This document shows positions 1 to 13,700 of a DNA stretch of 64,000 nt, piece by piece. The stretch lies in assembly GCA_014058105.1 (NCBI GenBank), contig JACGCM010000440.1, positions 2,356,001 to 2,420,000 of the forward strand. The letters run 5' to 3'. The translations under genes were made by a program, and so were the position numbers. The stretch comes from Kingdonia uniflora (Eukaryota; Streptophyta; Magnoliopsida; Ranunculales; Circaeasteraceae). The number at the start of each line of letters is the position of its first letter. Position 1 is the stretch's first letter. The notes under the pieces were generated by a model. It was not told the DNA's origin, ran no database searches, and saw only the letters and a list, made by a program, of their open reading frames with translations.

Positions 1-3000
1 TTCCTACTGCTAAATCGAGAGGGAAGATAATACTATACTGTTTTCTTAGTTATCTTCGACAAAATTTAATAGGTTTGAAAAGGGAAGTTGTATGCCAGTG
101 CGTGCAACTACACTAGTATATAATAAGCTGCAACAAATATTTTACCCATAAAATGTTCCTCATGCATAAGCTAAACATTGGACATATATGGTGACTGAAA
201 ATAAGTGCTTGAATGGCGAACTAAGATCATGTTTAACTCAAACTTGCGCATCTAATACAATCGCAAGGTACCCAAAATAGGTCACTTCGAGGGTATAGTG
301 CAACCAAATATAATGACTCAGTTGTATAATATTGTAGGCTTGAAATGTATAACATGCATTGAAACATGGATTTCATATATAAATTCCAACAAGGTCTCTG
401 AGAATTTAAGATCTTTTGAGAAGATATAAAGCATAAAACTATATTTAAACTGATAAAAAAAATGCAAACAAAATATTGGTTCTGCCTTGTATATCTTACA
501 GTATGGTGTGTATTGTGTCATATAAGCATACTTCTAGGAATGGACATTGACGAAAAGAGCATAATTCAGGACCCTGTTTGTGTAAGTATTTGTTCTTGCC
601 TAGTTACCATTTAACAGATAAAAACTAATCAGTCTAGAATGTGGTTCAGTGGCACATCCAAACATCACAATTTTTTTTCACAGTAGCACATCCAAACTTC
701 ACACTTTCTTCCTACCTAATAATTTTTTTAATGATATGTATTAGAGAACACTAAAACCTCTAATTAAAGATCAACTAAAAAAACGAATTTACTTAAAATC
801 TACTTATACAAAGATATTTATATGATAAGAAAACTTGAACCTAAAAAAGACGATTGTAGACACTATCAACTGTAGCACAATACACTTGCTTCAGTGTCTT
901 GAGAGGCGTAAGATGATAATTGAATTTTGAATAACCTGGAAAAAGATACCGCAAGATGCTTACAACTTACATCATTCCTTAACATAGAAAAGATATGCTT
1001 TAAATTAAAATTTTGTAATAGATAAATTTACTAGATTATGTAACCTGCTCACAACAACTGTATATGATAAGCCCTAAGCAAAAAAAATCAAATTCATAAG
1101 AACAGTAATTATTTAAACCCCAAATAACATAATAGCTAATGAACGAACCACAAAATTATCGATAAGCAACAAAATACATGCCTAAATATAGCAAACTTTT
1201 TCCCAATCTTAATTTTTTTTACCTAGAACATGATCCATGATCTAAATTCTTACCCAAAACTAGACTTCAACCAAGTTCAGTCTTTCAAACTCTTACCCAT
1301 ACAAATAATTAACCAACTCAAATAGCTCAAAATATTAAGAAAAATCTCAATTTTTACTTATCAATGCAAAATAAAACTTTTTTTTAACACCTGAACTCTA
1401 TCAAACAAACAATTTAACCACACAAATCGCTGACTTGCCAATAGCGAGATGAAATCACCAATATGATGAATCAAAACCCATAAACCTCAATCTGGGAAAG
1501 AAATACGAAATCTGAATCTGGGGGCAGAAAATTGAATCCCTGATTTCCATTACAAAGTGTGTGAAGATTGGCAAAATCAAATAAAAGCGATTTGCTTTTA
1601 CCGAGTCACTTTAAAAAAAATCAAGAGTAGATCACTTATCGGTCTGGAATAACACCAAATAAGATATCTAGAAAGAATCGTAAGGCATTTACTAATATGT
1701 TATAGAGAGACTTGATGCTCAAATTTTGATGGTCCTGAGTTATTGTAAAATGAACCAGCAAGAAGATCAAGGTGGAGAATAAATGGTAATTCATTAGAGT
1801 CGTGCAAGGAGTAGGGTTCTTTTAGGAGTTTTTAGACCTAGGAGGATGTCTGGCGAGTTGAAGAGGGAAGATGATGCGTATGGAGTTGAAGAGAAAAAAA
1901 TGTTTGATGTGTTGAAGAGGGACGGAACCTAGAGGAGGGTTTCAATGGTCGAGATCATTTCTATGTGTCAAAACAAACCTAAATTGCATCAGGGCCATCC
2001 GAACTTCGCCTCGTGGCTCGCGTCGATGAAATTAATGGTTAAGACCCAACAAAAAAGTTGGGTCTCTTTTTTCTTATTATAGATAGATTTTAGTATATAC
2101 TTAATTGGATAGTTGGAGCAAGATTAAATCTACATATATATACCAATTCCTTCAAAATTGTGAGATAAATTTGAATAGTTAAATATATTTTCCATGCTTA
2201 TGATGCATAACATGTTATTTCCTTGTATTCATCCAAAGTTAAAAGATTACCAAATTTAAGAATTTTAACTCCAGTGATACTCTAAAATACAGTAACCCAA
2301 TTAAGTGATTCGAGAATTCATTATTGATTAAAGGATTAACAACCAATAAGTCTTTACATCATTTGGATAATGACAAATGACATAAGCCAAAGATAATCAA
2401 TATTGAATGAAGAGGTTTTTTTTATTACCCAAAATAAAGGATCTCTTATGGGGTTTAAGAGAGATCAAGTAGTCGTTAGGGGAGGCGGGATAAAATATAT
2501 ATAAATATGCCCAAAGGAGTTCTACTCATGAACTTGAACGTCTCACCTAATTTTGAGAACCTCTAGGTTAGGACCCATTAAGACTAATTTACACTAATTA
2601 AACTTGAAGCAATTAGACCATCCAAATGAGGTTATGTAATTTCAAATTAATTAGTAGGTCAAGATAGATTACACAATACAGGGAGATGAAGATAACCCGC
2701 GGCCCAAAGGTGAAGAAGTTTCTAAAGTCAAACTATAAATAGATAGCCTAGTCTTGAGCGTGAGCGATCACTAGCAGGAGGCACTGCATGTCAAATCCCC
2801 TCCCAAAGGAGGGATTAGATGATGCACCGCTGACCCGCAGAGTAAAGCATAATTTTTTTAAGGCAAACAAAGTTATACTCTTATCGACCATCCCAACCCT
2901 GGATCGGATCGATAATAAAAGACATCAAGTTGTTCGATCTTTATCTTAAGATAAAAGAGAATATGTAATAATATATTTAAACCATATTCAGATATAAGTC

Positions 3001-3400
3001 ATTGGTTCACACAACTATGGATCCTTAAGTGATCCATAACCACTTGACTGATATTGAGACCTTGACGGACTTAAACTACTCTATAAAGAAAATGCTAGAT
3101 GTCATAACGAAACAGTTTAAGGAGTTTGTCAAAGAGATCCAGTGCAATAACCTAATGTCAGCTTTTACCGCTAAAATATTACGGTACTGAGAGTTTTCGA
3201 TCATACATTCTCAAAAAAAAATTATGGGAATATAACCATACCATCACCTATGAGATGTTCAACTTTTTCCCATGTTTTAAATCTAATTTAGTTGATGTTT
3301 CTTCATTTATTTTTTGGCGGATAGGTTTTGGGCACTATTTGTTATCCTTTATTCTTTGAGGTTATATCTTATGGTTTGAGGTGGTGTTCTTAGTACTTTA
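1..3400. other. AT-rich intergenic DNA, no gene recognised
   Basis: No open frame here looks like a protein I know; the longest frames are short and low in complexity. Small structures are visible. A phrase of about 32 bases around 648 recurs near 682. Three copies of a gttgaagag phrase lie between 1850 and 1915. A perfect hairpin lies at 2042-2065. A short block at 2790-2815 pairs a C-rich run with a G-rich run. A TATA-like box (ctataaatagata) near 2732 could belong to a decayed LTR, but I found no partner. The DNA just before 3440 may be the decayed start of the copia fragment that follows. Confidence 0.5.
2042..2073. repeat. 9-bp perfect hairpin followed by a T run
   Basis: The arms agacccaac (2042-2050) and gttgggtct (2057-2065) are perfect complements around a six-A loop. 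A c and then a T run (about 2067-2072) follow directly. This has the shape of a bacterial intrinsic terminator, but in a plant nuclear genome that reading has no support. It may be the tip of a small foldback element. Confidence 0.6.
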
Positions 3401-3439
3401 TATTTATCTGGTTTTCGAACTTGGGTTAGTTGTATTCAT

Positions 3440-4500
3440 GATAAATTGATTAAGATAATTAAATTTGAATTTGCACGTAACACGTTTCCTTTCCAACTTA
3501 TTCATTCAGATATGTGTGGACCTTTTACTACTCTATCCCGCAGTGGTTATTGGTATTTTATTACCTTCATTGGCATTTTTTCTCGTTATACCTTCGTTTT
3601 TCTAATCTATATGAAGTTTAAATCACTTTGACGTGTTCAAGATTTTCATATTAGAGGTTGACAAACATTTAGATCGAAAGATCAAGTTGTCCCATCAGAT
3701 CGAGGAGACAAGTATTATCGCAAAATCGATCAGGACGGTTAACATTCAGGACCATCATGTTATGTCATATGGATTTACTTGTGAGCTTGCAGGGAGAGTG
3801 CTTACGCTATTCAAAATTGAGTTTTTTTTTGTTCTAGTTATTCCTTATCATCTATGGACTGGGAAAAATCCTAGTCTTAGTCATTTGAGAGTTAGGGGTT
3901 GAACTACAGAGCTAAAATTATTCAACTTGAACATTGGTAAGTTAGATTCGTCTACACTCAGTTGTTTCTTCGCTGTTTTCTCATAAAGATCGAAAGGTTT
4001 CAGGTTTTATTGTCCTTCTTGACCTATGGTGATTGTTGAGTGTGCATAGGCTTATTTTATAGAAGATTAATATCACTTTACTAACATTATTCACACAGAG
4101 GTTATCTTTGAAGTGGTTATGAGTCTGATAGTCCAATTATTATCTTGATCAGTGTTATTATGCTTCCACGTTTATCTGATATTGACATTATAGCGAGTAC
4201 AGTTCCAGACCCAATTATCTTTCCATATTGAGTTATAGTTCCAAATCTCATTGTAACATCAGTTCTCCCAAAGATTCCTCTTCCACCAATTTATGTTTAG
4301 TTTCATATTGTTCCACCTCCAGCCCAACCTCTTATTCTACTTTGGAGACCATCTTGAGATACGCATTCAATTATTTCTTCAGATTACGAGCCTTATTCAG
4401 TTGACGGGGATTTATTTCATTTTTGAGGATTCAATTACCTTTAGTTCAGCTGTAGGTAGTAGTTTAGCAGATCAGTGGCATACTGCATGAAGGAGAAGAT
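3440..4500 (+). mobile_element. Degenerate Ty1/copia retrotransposon fragment (integrase to start of RT)
   Basis: The frame at 3446-3631 reads as the start of a copia integrase core: a PFQLIHSDMCGPF stretch carries the first catalytic Asp, then a GYWYFITFI...FSRYTFVF stretch. The frame at 3633-3902 ends with a PYHLWTGKNPSLSHLRV phrase, the usual copia sequence just after the integrase core. Near 4425-4490 a phrase ending in DQWHTA resembles the beginning of the copia reverse transcriptase. The pieces are in order on one strand but in different frames, with many stops and a large loss in the middle of the integrase core. No LTRs were found. It is a dead fragment. Confidence 0.7.
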
Positions 4501-5780
4501 GCATCTTATTTATCGCAACTCTGTGTGAGTTTATAGTTTTACTTGAAGGGTCTAAGGCTTTTTATTGCAAATGAATCGTTGTTTATACATTAATAGTGTA
4601 GGAATAGTTATTCATTTTATTTACTATTATAAGATTATTTATTTCTCTAGGAGTAGTTCCCAATTTTTATTCCTGTCTATATTTAGTTATGATTTTGACT
4701 ATTTAGTTGCTAATACATTTGGATCCGTTGTGCACATATTCAGTGTTAATTAAAGTTATGCAATTGCAATTAAGTTTTTAGATACGAGTGATTATATCAC
4801 ACGGTAGTTATCTAAGTATCAAGTGCCTATGGAGAATACTGAAAAGTTTCTCAAGATTGCTTGGGTTGGATGTGGGTAGGCTCCACGCCCATTAACCTTC
4901 ACTTCAATATGAGCGATGGTCTTCGTATGATGGTTTGTCTAAATACGAAAATGACATGTACTTGGTAATTAATACATATTGCAGGACATTAATGGAAATG
5001 CACTTCGCACACAATTCATCGCATATTTTCCATTTACACACCAAACTCCATCAATAAAGTAAATATCTTAAAAGCTGTTGGAGTTGCTAGCCTGATTTCC
5101 GTGCTATAAATCAGACATAAGCCAAAATATCTAATCGAAAATTGCTTATGAAACACGTTAGTTGTCCTATTAGTCGTAAAGTGTCAGTTTTTAGTACAAC
5201 AACACAAATGATAAATACCATATGTAGTTTTCAAAATAAATAAATAAAGGATGGCCATCCGATTTCTTACAAAAAATGTGAATCGGGAGAAAATGTTTTT
5301 TCAATAAATGATATAGTACCGAGTGAGAGATTGTAGGATTTTATCCTCATGTTCGGCACCATATTTGGTTTGATCAGTTTCACAACACATACGGTATATA
5401 TTATTAGTGACAGGTTGGGTATGTGGCCAAGCGTTGCACGTAATACAGGTCGGTGGGACCTAGGTGTTACTATTATTGGGTTAGAATGGCATAATGGGAG
5501 TGCATCTTTAACCTAGTGCTATATATACAAGGGGATGTCCATCTTGGTCTACAAACCAGATACCGTCCATTCGGTACTAGTAAAATCCAAGGGAAGACTT
5601 CTTTCTCCAAAACCTTGCAAAACTAAAGGTTAGTAATTATGTTATTTCTTGGTTAATTGTATGAGATTAGATTAAAGATCCTACAAATTCCTCATATGGG
5701 ATGTGCACAATTGGCTACTTTGGCTTAAGATTGACACATTTTATTGCGTCATCGAGGGCTGCAAAGAATACTCGACAGAG
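4501..5780. other. Intergenic DNA, probably decayed copia and other debris
   Basis: A 62-residue frame at 4565-4753 is hydrophobic and low in complexity and looks like nothing known. The first few hundred bases may be the remains of the copia RT region. The rest, including a slightly less AT-rich stretch around 5400-5530, shows no domain, terminal repeat or RNA gene I can support. Confidence 0.4.
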
Positions 5781-6430
5781 TAAAACATGAGATACTGATC
5801 CGGTAGTGAGAGTCCATAAGACTTTATCATTGTCCCCCCATAAATGAGCTATGTGGGCTTGAGATATCCTACCATATACTTCCCAAAACAACTGATCTAA
5901 CTATTTTGAAGTAGGAATATGACATTCACCATTTAATATGACTTCACTAACAATATCTTTTCTTAGGATGCATGACAATATCATGCTGACCACACCACAC
6001 CACATTTTTTTCTCCAAAATATTCCCTTTCAACAATGTTTTTTCCCACAAAATAGTGTGTTTGTTCCATTTTAGCTTTGTGAATGCAATGTTGAAGTGCA
6101 AAGTCTCTTTTCTTCGGCATTGATATCCATCCCCATGAACAATACTTAGAGATTTCCACTGTCCAGAAATTGCTCCAGAGGGTGTTCTTTTCATAGACCA
6201 AGTTCCATAGTACTTCAAGTAAAGCAGTCATTGAAATCTTTAAATTTCTTTAACCCCAAACACCTTTAATCTTTTGGTTCATAAACTTTATCTCAAGCCA
6301 CACTTGATATTGCTTTCTTTTGATTTAGACATGCCCATATGAAGTGGATTCATGATCTTCTTAACCTTGTTATGATGCAACTTCAGTTTGGTATTTCTAT
6401 GGGTTGCGTAGTATATGGTGATTAAACGAC
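5780..6430 (-). pseudogene. LINE (L1-type) reverse-transcriptase C-terminal fragment
   Basis: Reading the minus strand from about 6300 downwards, a phrase like GVWG-RNLKISMTALLEVLW is followed by NLVYEKNTLW. This matches the well-conserved region after the RT core of plant L1-type non-LTR elements, where a GLGIRNL phrase leads into ALL-KWLWRF and an E-LW motif. Two frames (5901-6218 and 5947-6231) carry overlapping parts, so the coding sequence is frameshifted, and stops interrupt both sides. No intact RT active site is present. The assignment rests on this one conserved phrase. Confidence 0.5.
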
Positions 6431-6614
6431 CGTAGGGAGTGTCTTACAATGGGCATACTCAAAAACTAAAGATGTCACAAAAAATGTCATTCCATCCATC
6501 ATCGCAATCTTTCTTGTTCTTGTTGTTGCTCTTCTTCTTCACCTCTCTCTTGCTCTATCATTTCTCTAATCTATTCTTCTCTTCTCTTTTCTCCACCTCC
6601 ATACACACACACTC

Positions 6615-6633
6615 CCCCCCCCCCCCCCCCCCC
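6615..6633. repeat. Poly-C homopolymer tract
   Basis: An uninterrupted C run of about 19 bases follows a CT-rich stretch (6490-6614). The short frame across it is a by-product of low complexity, not a gene. Length is likely to be unreliable in any assembly. Confidence 0.9.
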
Positions 6634-6749
6634 GGTCATCTCTCATCTCTCGGTCGTTTGAAATACACAATTTTATGATTTACCAGTCAAACCGACGTAG
6701 GAAGTCTTTCCTACTTTAAGTATTTGGTGAGAAAAAGGAAGATCACGTC

Positions 6750-6880
6750 ATCTTACATAATATGTCTGTCTGATTGACCGTGTTGATTGCCTAAACTAAT
6801 TCTATTTCAAAAGTTAAGAGAATCAAAGAATGATACATAATGTCTGTCTGATTGACCGTGTTGATTGCCTAAAACAATAA
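6750..6880. repeat. Two-copy direct repeat of about 40 bp
   Basis: A segment starting acataatatgtctgtctgat near 6755 and continuing through ttgaccgtgttgattgccta is repeated almost exactly near 6836, about 80 bases away. The flanking DNA to 7120 is AT-rich and holds no gene; it is the distal upstream region of SEC23. Confidence 0.75.
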
Positions 6881-7119
6881 TGTTACATATATCCTCTCTC
6901 AATCTCTAGCTCGACTCTCTCCGATATCTCTTCTCTCTCACCCCATCCTCAAATTGATTTATGTTCCAAAGGAGAATTTAGAAGAACCAAACCTTGATTC
7001 AACTTCAGCGGACCGTTGTTAGCTCCTTAATATTAGAAGTTTTGGACAAGCATATGCATGGGTGAAGCTTATATTAAAGTTAGAACAACTTTCTCACACG
7101 GTACACACAAAATTTGCCA

Positions 7120-7780
7120 TTTCTTCTGGCAAATTTCGCTCTCCCCTCTTCACAAGAACACACAGGAGAAGAGATAGAGAGAGAGAGGTGTAGAAGACGA
7201 AGGGATCCAAATCCCTAATTTAAAGATTTCTGACCTCTCTTTATCGAATCGAAATTGGGTGTTCCTCCTCAGGTACGCAAATCCCTCAATTTGATAATCG
7301 AATCCATTGTCTCCTCGATTCGTTTCTCATCAAATTAAGCTCAAATTCACCTTTTCTAAAACCCTAGATTGGTTTCTTGAGTCTCAAATCAACACAAGTC
7401 CCTAAATCTTATTGTCTTTCTGAGCTGGGTTCAGACTAAAATCTTATTTATGTGTAGAGATAGAGAGATCTCTTGAATTGGGTCTTTGTAAATTTGAAAT
7501 TTTGGATCTTTTTAGGGGGTTTCATTGATTTCTTAGCTCCAGTGTTGCATTCTTGATCAAGGGGTAGGTAAAAAAACCTTCTTTTTGGAATTTTACTCAA
7601 TAGGTCTGTTGTTTGATGTCAATTTGAATTGAACCCATGTGTGGGAATTGGGTTTTAATTAGGTTTTACTGTAAATTCTGAAGTATCTATGTGTTTTGGG
7701 GGATACCCAGAGTTTGATCTAGGGTTGTTTTAGGTTCTAGAGTTTTGGGTTTTCTGTTTTTGAAGAATCATACAGGAAAA
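7120..7780 (+). promoter_or_regulatory. SEC23 5' leader with a probable 5'-UTR intron
   Basis: An AGAGAG-rich leader (about 7160-7190) precedes a good donor (CAG|GTACG, exon end 7272). A matching acceptor (catacag, AG at 7774-7775) lies five bases before the start codon. The intron would be 7273-7775 and T-rich, as plant leader introns are. I see no clear TATA box and infer a start of transcription somewhere near 7100. Long T-rich leader introns often raise expression of plant housekeeping genes, so this may matter for regulation, but that is inference. Confidence 0.55.
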
Positions 7781-10700
7781 ATGGCAAATCAACCACCTCC
7801 TGGATACCCAAGTGTTTCCCCACCATCACATCCTAATACGCCAACACCTCGCCCGGAGAAAAGACCCGCTCTTCCAGCATTTGCTTCTCCTGTTTCCACC
7901 TCAACCCATTTCACAACTTCGAGTGGCTTATCACCTTCTAAGTTCAGTACTCCTCCACCCCCACCTGTTTTTTCGTCACCACTTCGGCCTGCAGCTGTGC
8001 CTTTTCGCACTTCTCCTGTTGCTCCTCAGCCAATTGCTTTTTCTTCAGTTCCGTCTTTGCCAGCATCTTCTCCTCCCCCTTCCTATCATTCTAATGGGTC
8101 TGTTGAGTTGCAGCCACAACCTTGCGATGATACAAATGAGTTTGAGCACATCGGGGAGTCACAGTTTGTTTTGTTCTCTGCTCACAAGGTATAGTTTTTA
8201 TTCCTTATAGTTATGTTTCTTTCGTCATAAAGTGTGTTATTGCATTTGATTGATATGTTCAACTTCTGTCTGATTACGAGTATCTTTCTAGTACAAATCA
8301 TAAATGTCACTAAGCGTCGTGTATACTTGACATTTGATACACTTTTTTGCACATTATGAAAGATAGGTAAACCTTATGTTGTTTTGAGGACCTGAACAAT
8401 AGTCGTGCATTTAGCTTTATGATACACGTATTTTTTCGTTCTCATTTACAACCTATTAAGAGAGAAATAATGCTAGTGGTACTACTATTTTAAACATAAA
8501 GTGTTACATGTTTTTTTATACTTAAAAATCGGTTACGCTCAATTTTTGGAAAAAAAGTTCATTATCAAATCTCAATGTAACTATAACTACGCTGAACTGC
8601 TGACTATAGCTTTTATTTCCCTTGGTACTTTTATGATTCAAGGGCATTGTAGTGTATTGCTTTTCGTAATGGCATGCATTCTCTCTTATTCAACAGGTAC
8701 TAAAGCAAAAAAATAAAGCAAATGTCCCAAGTTTAGGATTTGGGGCATTGGTTTGTCCTGGCAGAGAGATCTCATCATGTCCTCAAATAAAACAACGGGA
8801 CCCACATCGCTGCCAAAACTGTGGAGCTTATGCAAATTTGTACTGCAATATTTTACTTGGCTCAGGGCAGTGGCAATGTGTTATTTGCAAGAAATTGAAT
8901 GGCAGTGAAGGTGAATATGTAGCTCAGAGCAGGGAAGACCACTTAAACTTTCCAGAACTGTCATCCCCATTGGTTGATTACGTTCAAACTGGAAACAGAA
9001 ATCCTGGGTATATTCCAGTCTCTGACATGAGAGCGTCTGCACCTGTATTTCTTGTTATAGACGAGTGTTTAGATGAAGAACATCTACAGCATTTACAAAG
9101 CTCTTTGCACGCTTTTGTTGATTTCCTTCCACCAACTACTAGAATCGGAATCATCTCATATGGGCGGACAATATCGGTTTACGATTTCTGTGAGGGATCA
9201 ATGGCCTACGCAGATGTGCTTCCAGGTAACATTTCACCAACACAAGAATCATTGAAAGCGATGATATATGGGACTGGCATATATATGTCTTCTATTCAAG
9301 CTTCAGTGTCTGTTGCCCATACTATCTTCTCATCTCTAAGGCCGTATAGACTTAACTATCCTGAAGCTTCAAGAGACAGATGCCTGGGTGCAGCAGTTGA
9401 ACTTGCTCTTGCACTAATTCAAGGACCATCAGCAGAGATGTCCCGAGGAGTAGTTAAAAGGTCAGGAGGGAATTGCAGAATCATTGTGTGTGCTGGTGGA
9501 CCCAATACCTATGGTCCGGGCTCGGTTCCTCACTCATTCACTCACCCGAATTATCCATACATAGAGAAAACAGCGTTAAAATGGATGGAAAACATAGGAC
9601 GCGAGGCTCATCGAAATGGAACTGTGGTTGATATTCTGTGTGCTGGGCAGTGTCCTGTTAGAGTTCCTGTTTTACAGCCCCTTGCAAAAGCCTCCGGAGG
9701 TGTTCTTGTTCTTCATGATGATTTTGGGGAGGCCTTTGGTACAAACTTGCAAAGAGCTTCGATAAGGGCTGCAGAATCTTATGGATTTATGGAAGTACGA
9801 TGTTCTGACGATATTCTCGTAACTCAAGTTATAGGACCCGGGGAAGAGGCACATGTGGACACTCATGAGACTTTCAAAAACGATACTTCCCTTTCTATAC
9901 AAATGCTTAGCATTGAAGAAACACAGAGCTTTTCAATATCTATGGAAACAAAAGGAGACATCAAGAGTGATCATGTTTTCTTTCAATTGGTGGTTCGATA
10001 TTTGAATGTATATCAAGCTGACATTTCCAGAGTGGTTACTGTCAGACTACCAACTGTTGATAGTGTTTCAGCGTATCTGGATAGTGTAAAAGATGAAGTT
10101 GCTGCAGTTCTTATTGCCAAAAGGACTTTATTGCAAGCAAAGACCTCTTCTGATGCAATTGATATGCGGGTAATGATAGATGAAAGAGTCAAGGATATTG
10201 CTTTGAAATTTGGGTCTGAAGTACCAAAGTCAAAACTTCGTAGATTCCCCAAGGAGCTATCTTCATTGCCCGAAAACTTATTCCACCTCAGAAGGGGCCC
10301 GCTTTTGGGGAATATTGTTGGTCATGAAGATGAGAGGTCCGTTTTACGCAATTTGTTCCTGAATGCATCTTTTGATCTATCACTCCGAATGGTGGCACCT
10401 CGTTGTCTAATGCATCGGGAAGGTGGCACTTTTGAGGAACTGCCAGCTTATGACCTTGCCATGCAGTCTGATGCCGCAGTTGTTCTTGACCATGGCACAG
10501 ATGTCTTCATTTGGCTGGTATGTTATGTTGAACTTATTTTCATTGGATTGCTTTGTTGATTTATTTGCTCTAGTTATGTATTTTGATTTAAATTTTTTTC
10601 CGCTTCTGCTGCATTAGACATTATGGTTATCCTGTATTGTTATGTTAGCAATACTGATGGTCTCTAGTTTTATATATTAAATAACTGGTGGATTTCTATG

Positions 10701-13700
10701 ACACTTCATTTTTGCGCATTCCCTGGTGTATAGATTTATCGCATGTATTAGCTGATTGGGAGTTGTTTATACTTTCATGTCATCTATTTTCTTATTTGCA
10801 GTGCATAACCCTTTAATTTTACCCATTAGGGACGATGCTACATAACCTTTTAATTTGACCCATTAGGGACGAACATATACTGGTTATCTATTAAATCTAA
10901 GGCTTTAAAGGTCAAAGTCCGGGTGGTTTAAGGTAGACCTAGCCCGTACCGCTCTAAAGTGCGATTGATATAAAAATTCAGGCCATGCCTGATTATTAAT
11001 AATACAACGGACCACGCGGAAAATTTAATATTGAAGTTGCACTAAGAAGTAATCGCTATTTAGGGATAAAAACTCCAAAATTAAATGCCCAGTGTAATCC
11101 GCTTTTCTCTATTTTTACTAATATAATCCCAAGTTGAAAATTAAAAGTCATTCCAATGGAGGAGCATAGCCCTATTTAAGTAGAAATTGAACCTACTAAT
11201 TCTAGTATGTGGCCTCACACCAGTTAATGGTATGGAATCTATTTGCGAATTTATGGAAAACTTCAGGCAAATATGGGTGTTTGATACGGAGATTTGGTGT
11301 TGTAATTGAGGTTGCTTAAGGAGGGGGACACCAACAGCATAAAGTACTGTTTGTAAGTTGGAGAATGCTCGTAGAGATTCAATATGACCTCTAGCCTAAT
11401 TGTGAGAAATAGGAGAGTTCAATGGTGCCAGATAGGAGATGGTGGATTGCTACACCAAACTCTTATGGTGATCGAATCTGGGAGGCTTCAACTCAACAAC
11501 CTCCACTTAGTATTACTTGGTTACATTGAAAGAGTTTGGGCGGGGGGGGGGGGGGTCATATCTACAGCGAGAAGATTTTTGGAGTTAATATTAATTGAGA
11601 AGGATTAGGTCACCGAGGCTGGAGAATTTTACCTTGGCCTCTCATTTGTTGCGTATTTCAGATTTACAAGTGCAGCACGTTAAGGTCTTCAATTCCACGG
11701 TATGGCCATCAGACTTAGTGAGGTTCTCTTTGTACATTGTACCCAGGGAACAAAAAGCTTTTATTAGGGGGAACTGGGTCCTAATTGCCAATTACTGTAT
11801 TACTGTGGAAGAGAAAGGGAAACCGGGGATCATATACAAATGGAAAAGTATAAAAACATCTGAGCTCGGAATTTCTCGACTGTATGCTTATTCATGTCGA
11901 TTTTGGCCCCAAACAGATACGATGGCTGTAAGGGTGTATCTTGTTGGCGACCTTGTCAATTATAGTGAATGGCCCCCAGCAGGTTTCTATATGAGTTCTC
12001 AGGGACTTGGAAAGAAATAACCACATCTGCCCTGCTATTCATTTTAGTTATTTAGTCTATGAGAACTCTTATCTACAAGGGCGAATCTCCAGGTTAAAGC
12101 ACTTTTGTCTATGTGATCTCACATCAGTTAATGGTATAAAAACTTTTTGCAAAGTTATGGAAAACTTCCAAGCATATATGGAAGTGTTTGATAGAAGGAG
12201 TTGATGTTACAAGTGAGATTGCTTAAGGAGAGGGACACCACCACCATTGGAGAATGTTTGTTGAAGATTTATTGCGGTCTTTATGGATGGTGCCAGATAA
12301 GAGGTGGTGGATTGCTAAACCGAATTCTACTTCAACTCAAGGACCTCCACTTAGTATTACTCGGTTACCTAGGGAGAGGTTGGAGGGTCATTTCTAACAA
12401 GATCGAAGAATTTTCCATTAGCCTCTTACAATGCTAATTAGGATTTCATTAAAAAAAAATATGAAACTTGTCAATGACTATTCTGAAAGTCGTTATCTAT
12501 TTTTTTAATGCTAACAATATTTTTCTCAAGCTCATTCTAAGGTCTTTGGTGCACAGAAGAAAATTGCGTATTTCAGATTCTCGAGCCTTAGTTACACCTT
12601 GTGTAAGATATTCAAGTCCATGGCTATGGCCATCAGACTTCGTGCGGTCCTCTTCGTATATCGTACCGGGGGAAGAAGACCAGGTCCTAATTCCAATTAC
12701 TGTATTGCCACGAGAAGGAGAAAAGGGAACCCGGTGGTCATGCAAACTAGGTATGGAAAAGTGTAAAACAATATGAGCTGGGAGTTCCTCAACTATATGC
12801 TTGGTCCTGTCTGTGTTAGCCCAAATGGATACAATGGCTCCAAAGGTGCTTATCGTTCGCGACCTTGTTTATTCTAGTGAATGGGTCCCCAGCAGGTACT
12901 CTCAGGGACTTGGAAAGATATATCATCTATATCCTCCCCGCTGTTCACCTTAATTGTTAGAGCTATGGGAACACTTTTAACTAGAGGGGTGAATCTCGAG
13001 GTTAAAAGAGGTTTTAAGACAGGTAGAGGGGACTTAGTGATCCCCCCATCTTCAGTTTGCGATTACATTAGTATTTTATGGTGAAAGGATGACCTTGTTC
13101 TGTAAGAGATCGTAATGCATCTTTACAAATTCTTTTGGGCTTTCAAGGGACTCTCAGGGACATGTTGGGGGTGGGTGAAGTGCGTGAAGAAGTTGCTCAA
13201 AGGGAGGCGGACTTGGAGGCCTTGGGAAGGGAGGGATAAGTGCGAAGGAGAGTCACTGCTGCTAAGTATGGGGATGGAAGAGGTGGTTTGGAAGAACCCC
13301 TCCCAGCGCCACGCGATTTAGCAACATATCTCCTTTCTAGCTCGGCTCATAACCCCCAAGCTCATAGGCAAAATCCCCTAGCGTGAAATCGTTCTGATTT
13401 TCTGCTCATAACCCAACGGTGAATTAGCTGACGCATCCTAGCTCTAGCAAGGAATTCCAGAAGGGGATTATGCGCTAGAAGAACCACCGCACCGAGCCGT
13501 GACTAGCAAGAGTAAGATCAAGGCTCAACCATGACACGCGCATTGAAAAAGCGTTGCCGAAGGTGGCTCTGTAGCGCACACCGCTTCGCTGCCACTTTGC
13601 GTGGCTCCGTGTCTGGCTAGCAGGCCAAATGCGTGTTAGTAAAGAGGTCTATACGCTAGCTTTTTCCTCTGACCGACAATGCTTTTCGACTAGAAAGCCG

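Noticed and set aside
318..521. 67-residue minus-strand frame near the left edge
   Set aside because: Short, AT-rich and without any recognisable motif or splice context.
2760..2860. Possible tRNA gene or tRNA-derived SINE
   Set aside because: No cloverleaf and no A-box or B-box could be fitted; only a short C-run and G-run pairing is present.
7789..8010. 73-residue minus-strand frame opposite SEC23 exon 1
   Set aside because: It is the Gly/Val-rich shadow of the proline-rich coding sequence on the + strand.
11595..12020. 141-residue + strand frame in the SEC23 intron
   Set aside because: The duplicate copy of the same DNA does not keep the frame and no domain is recognisable, so coding is unlikely.
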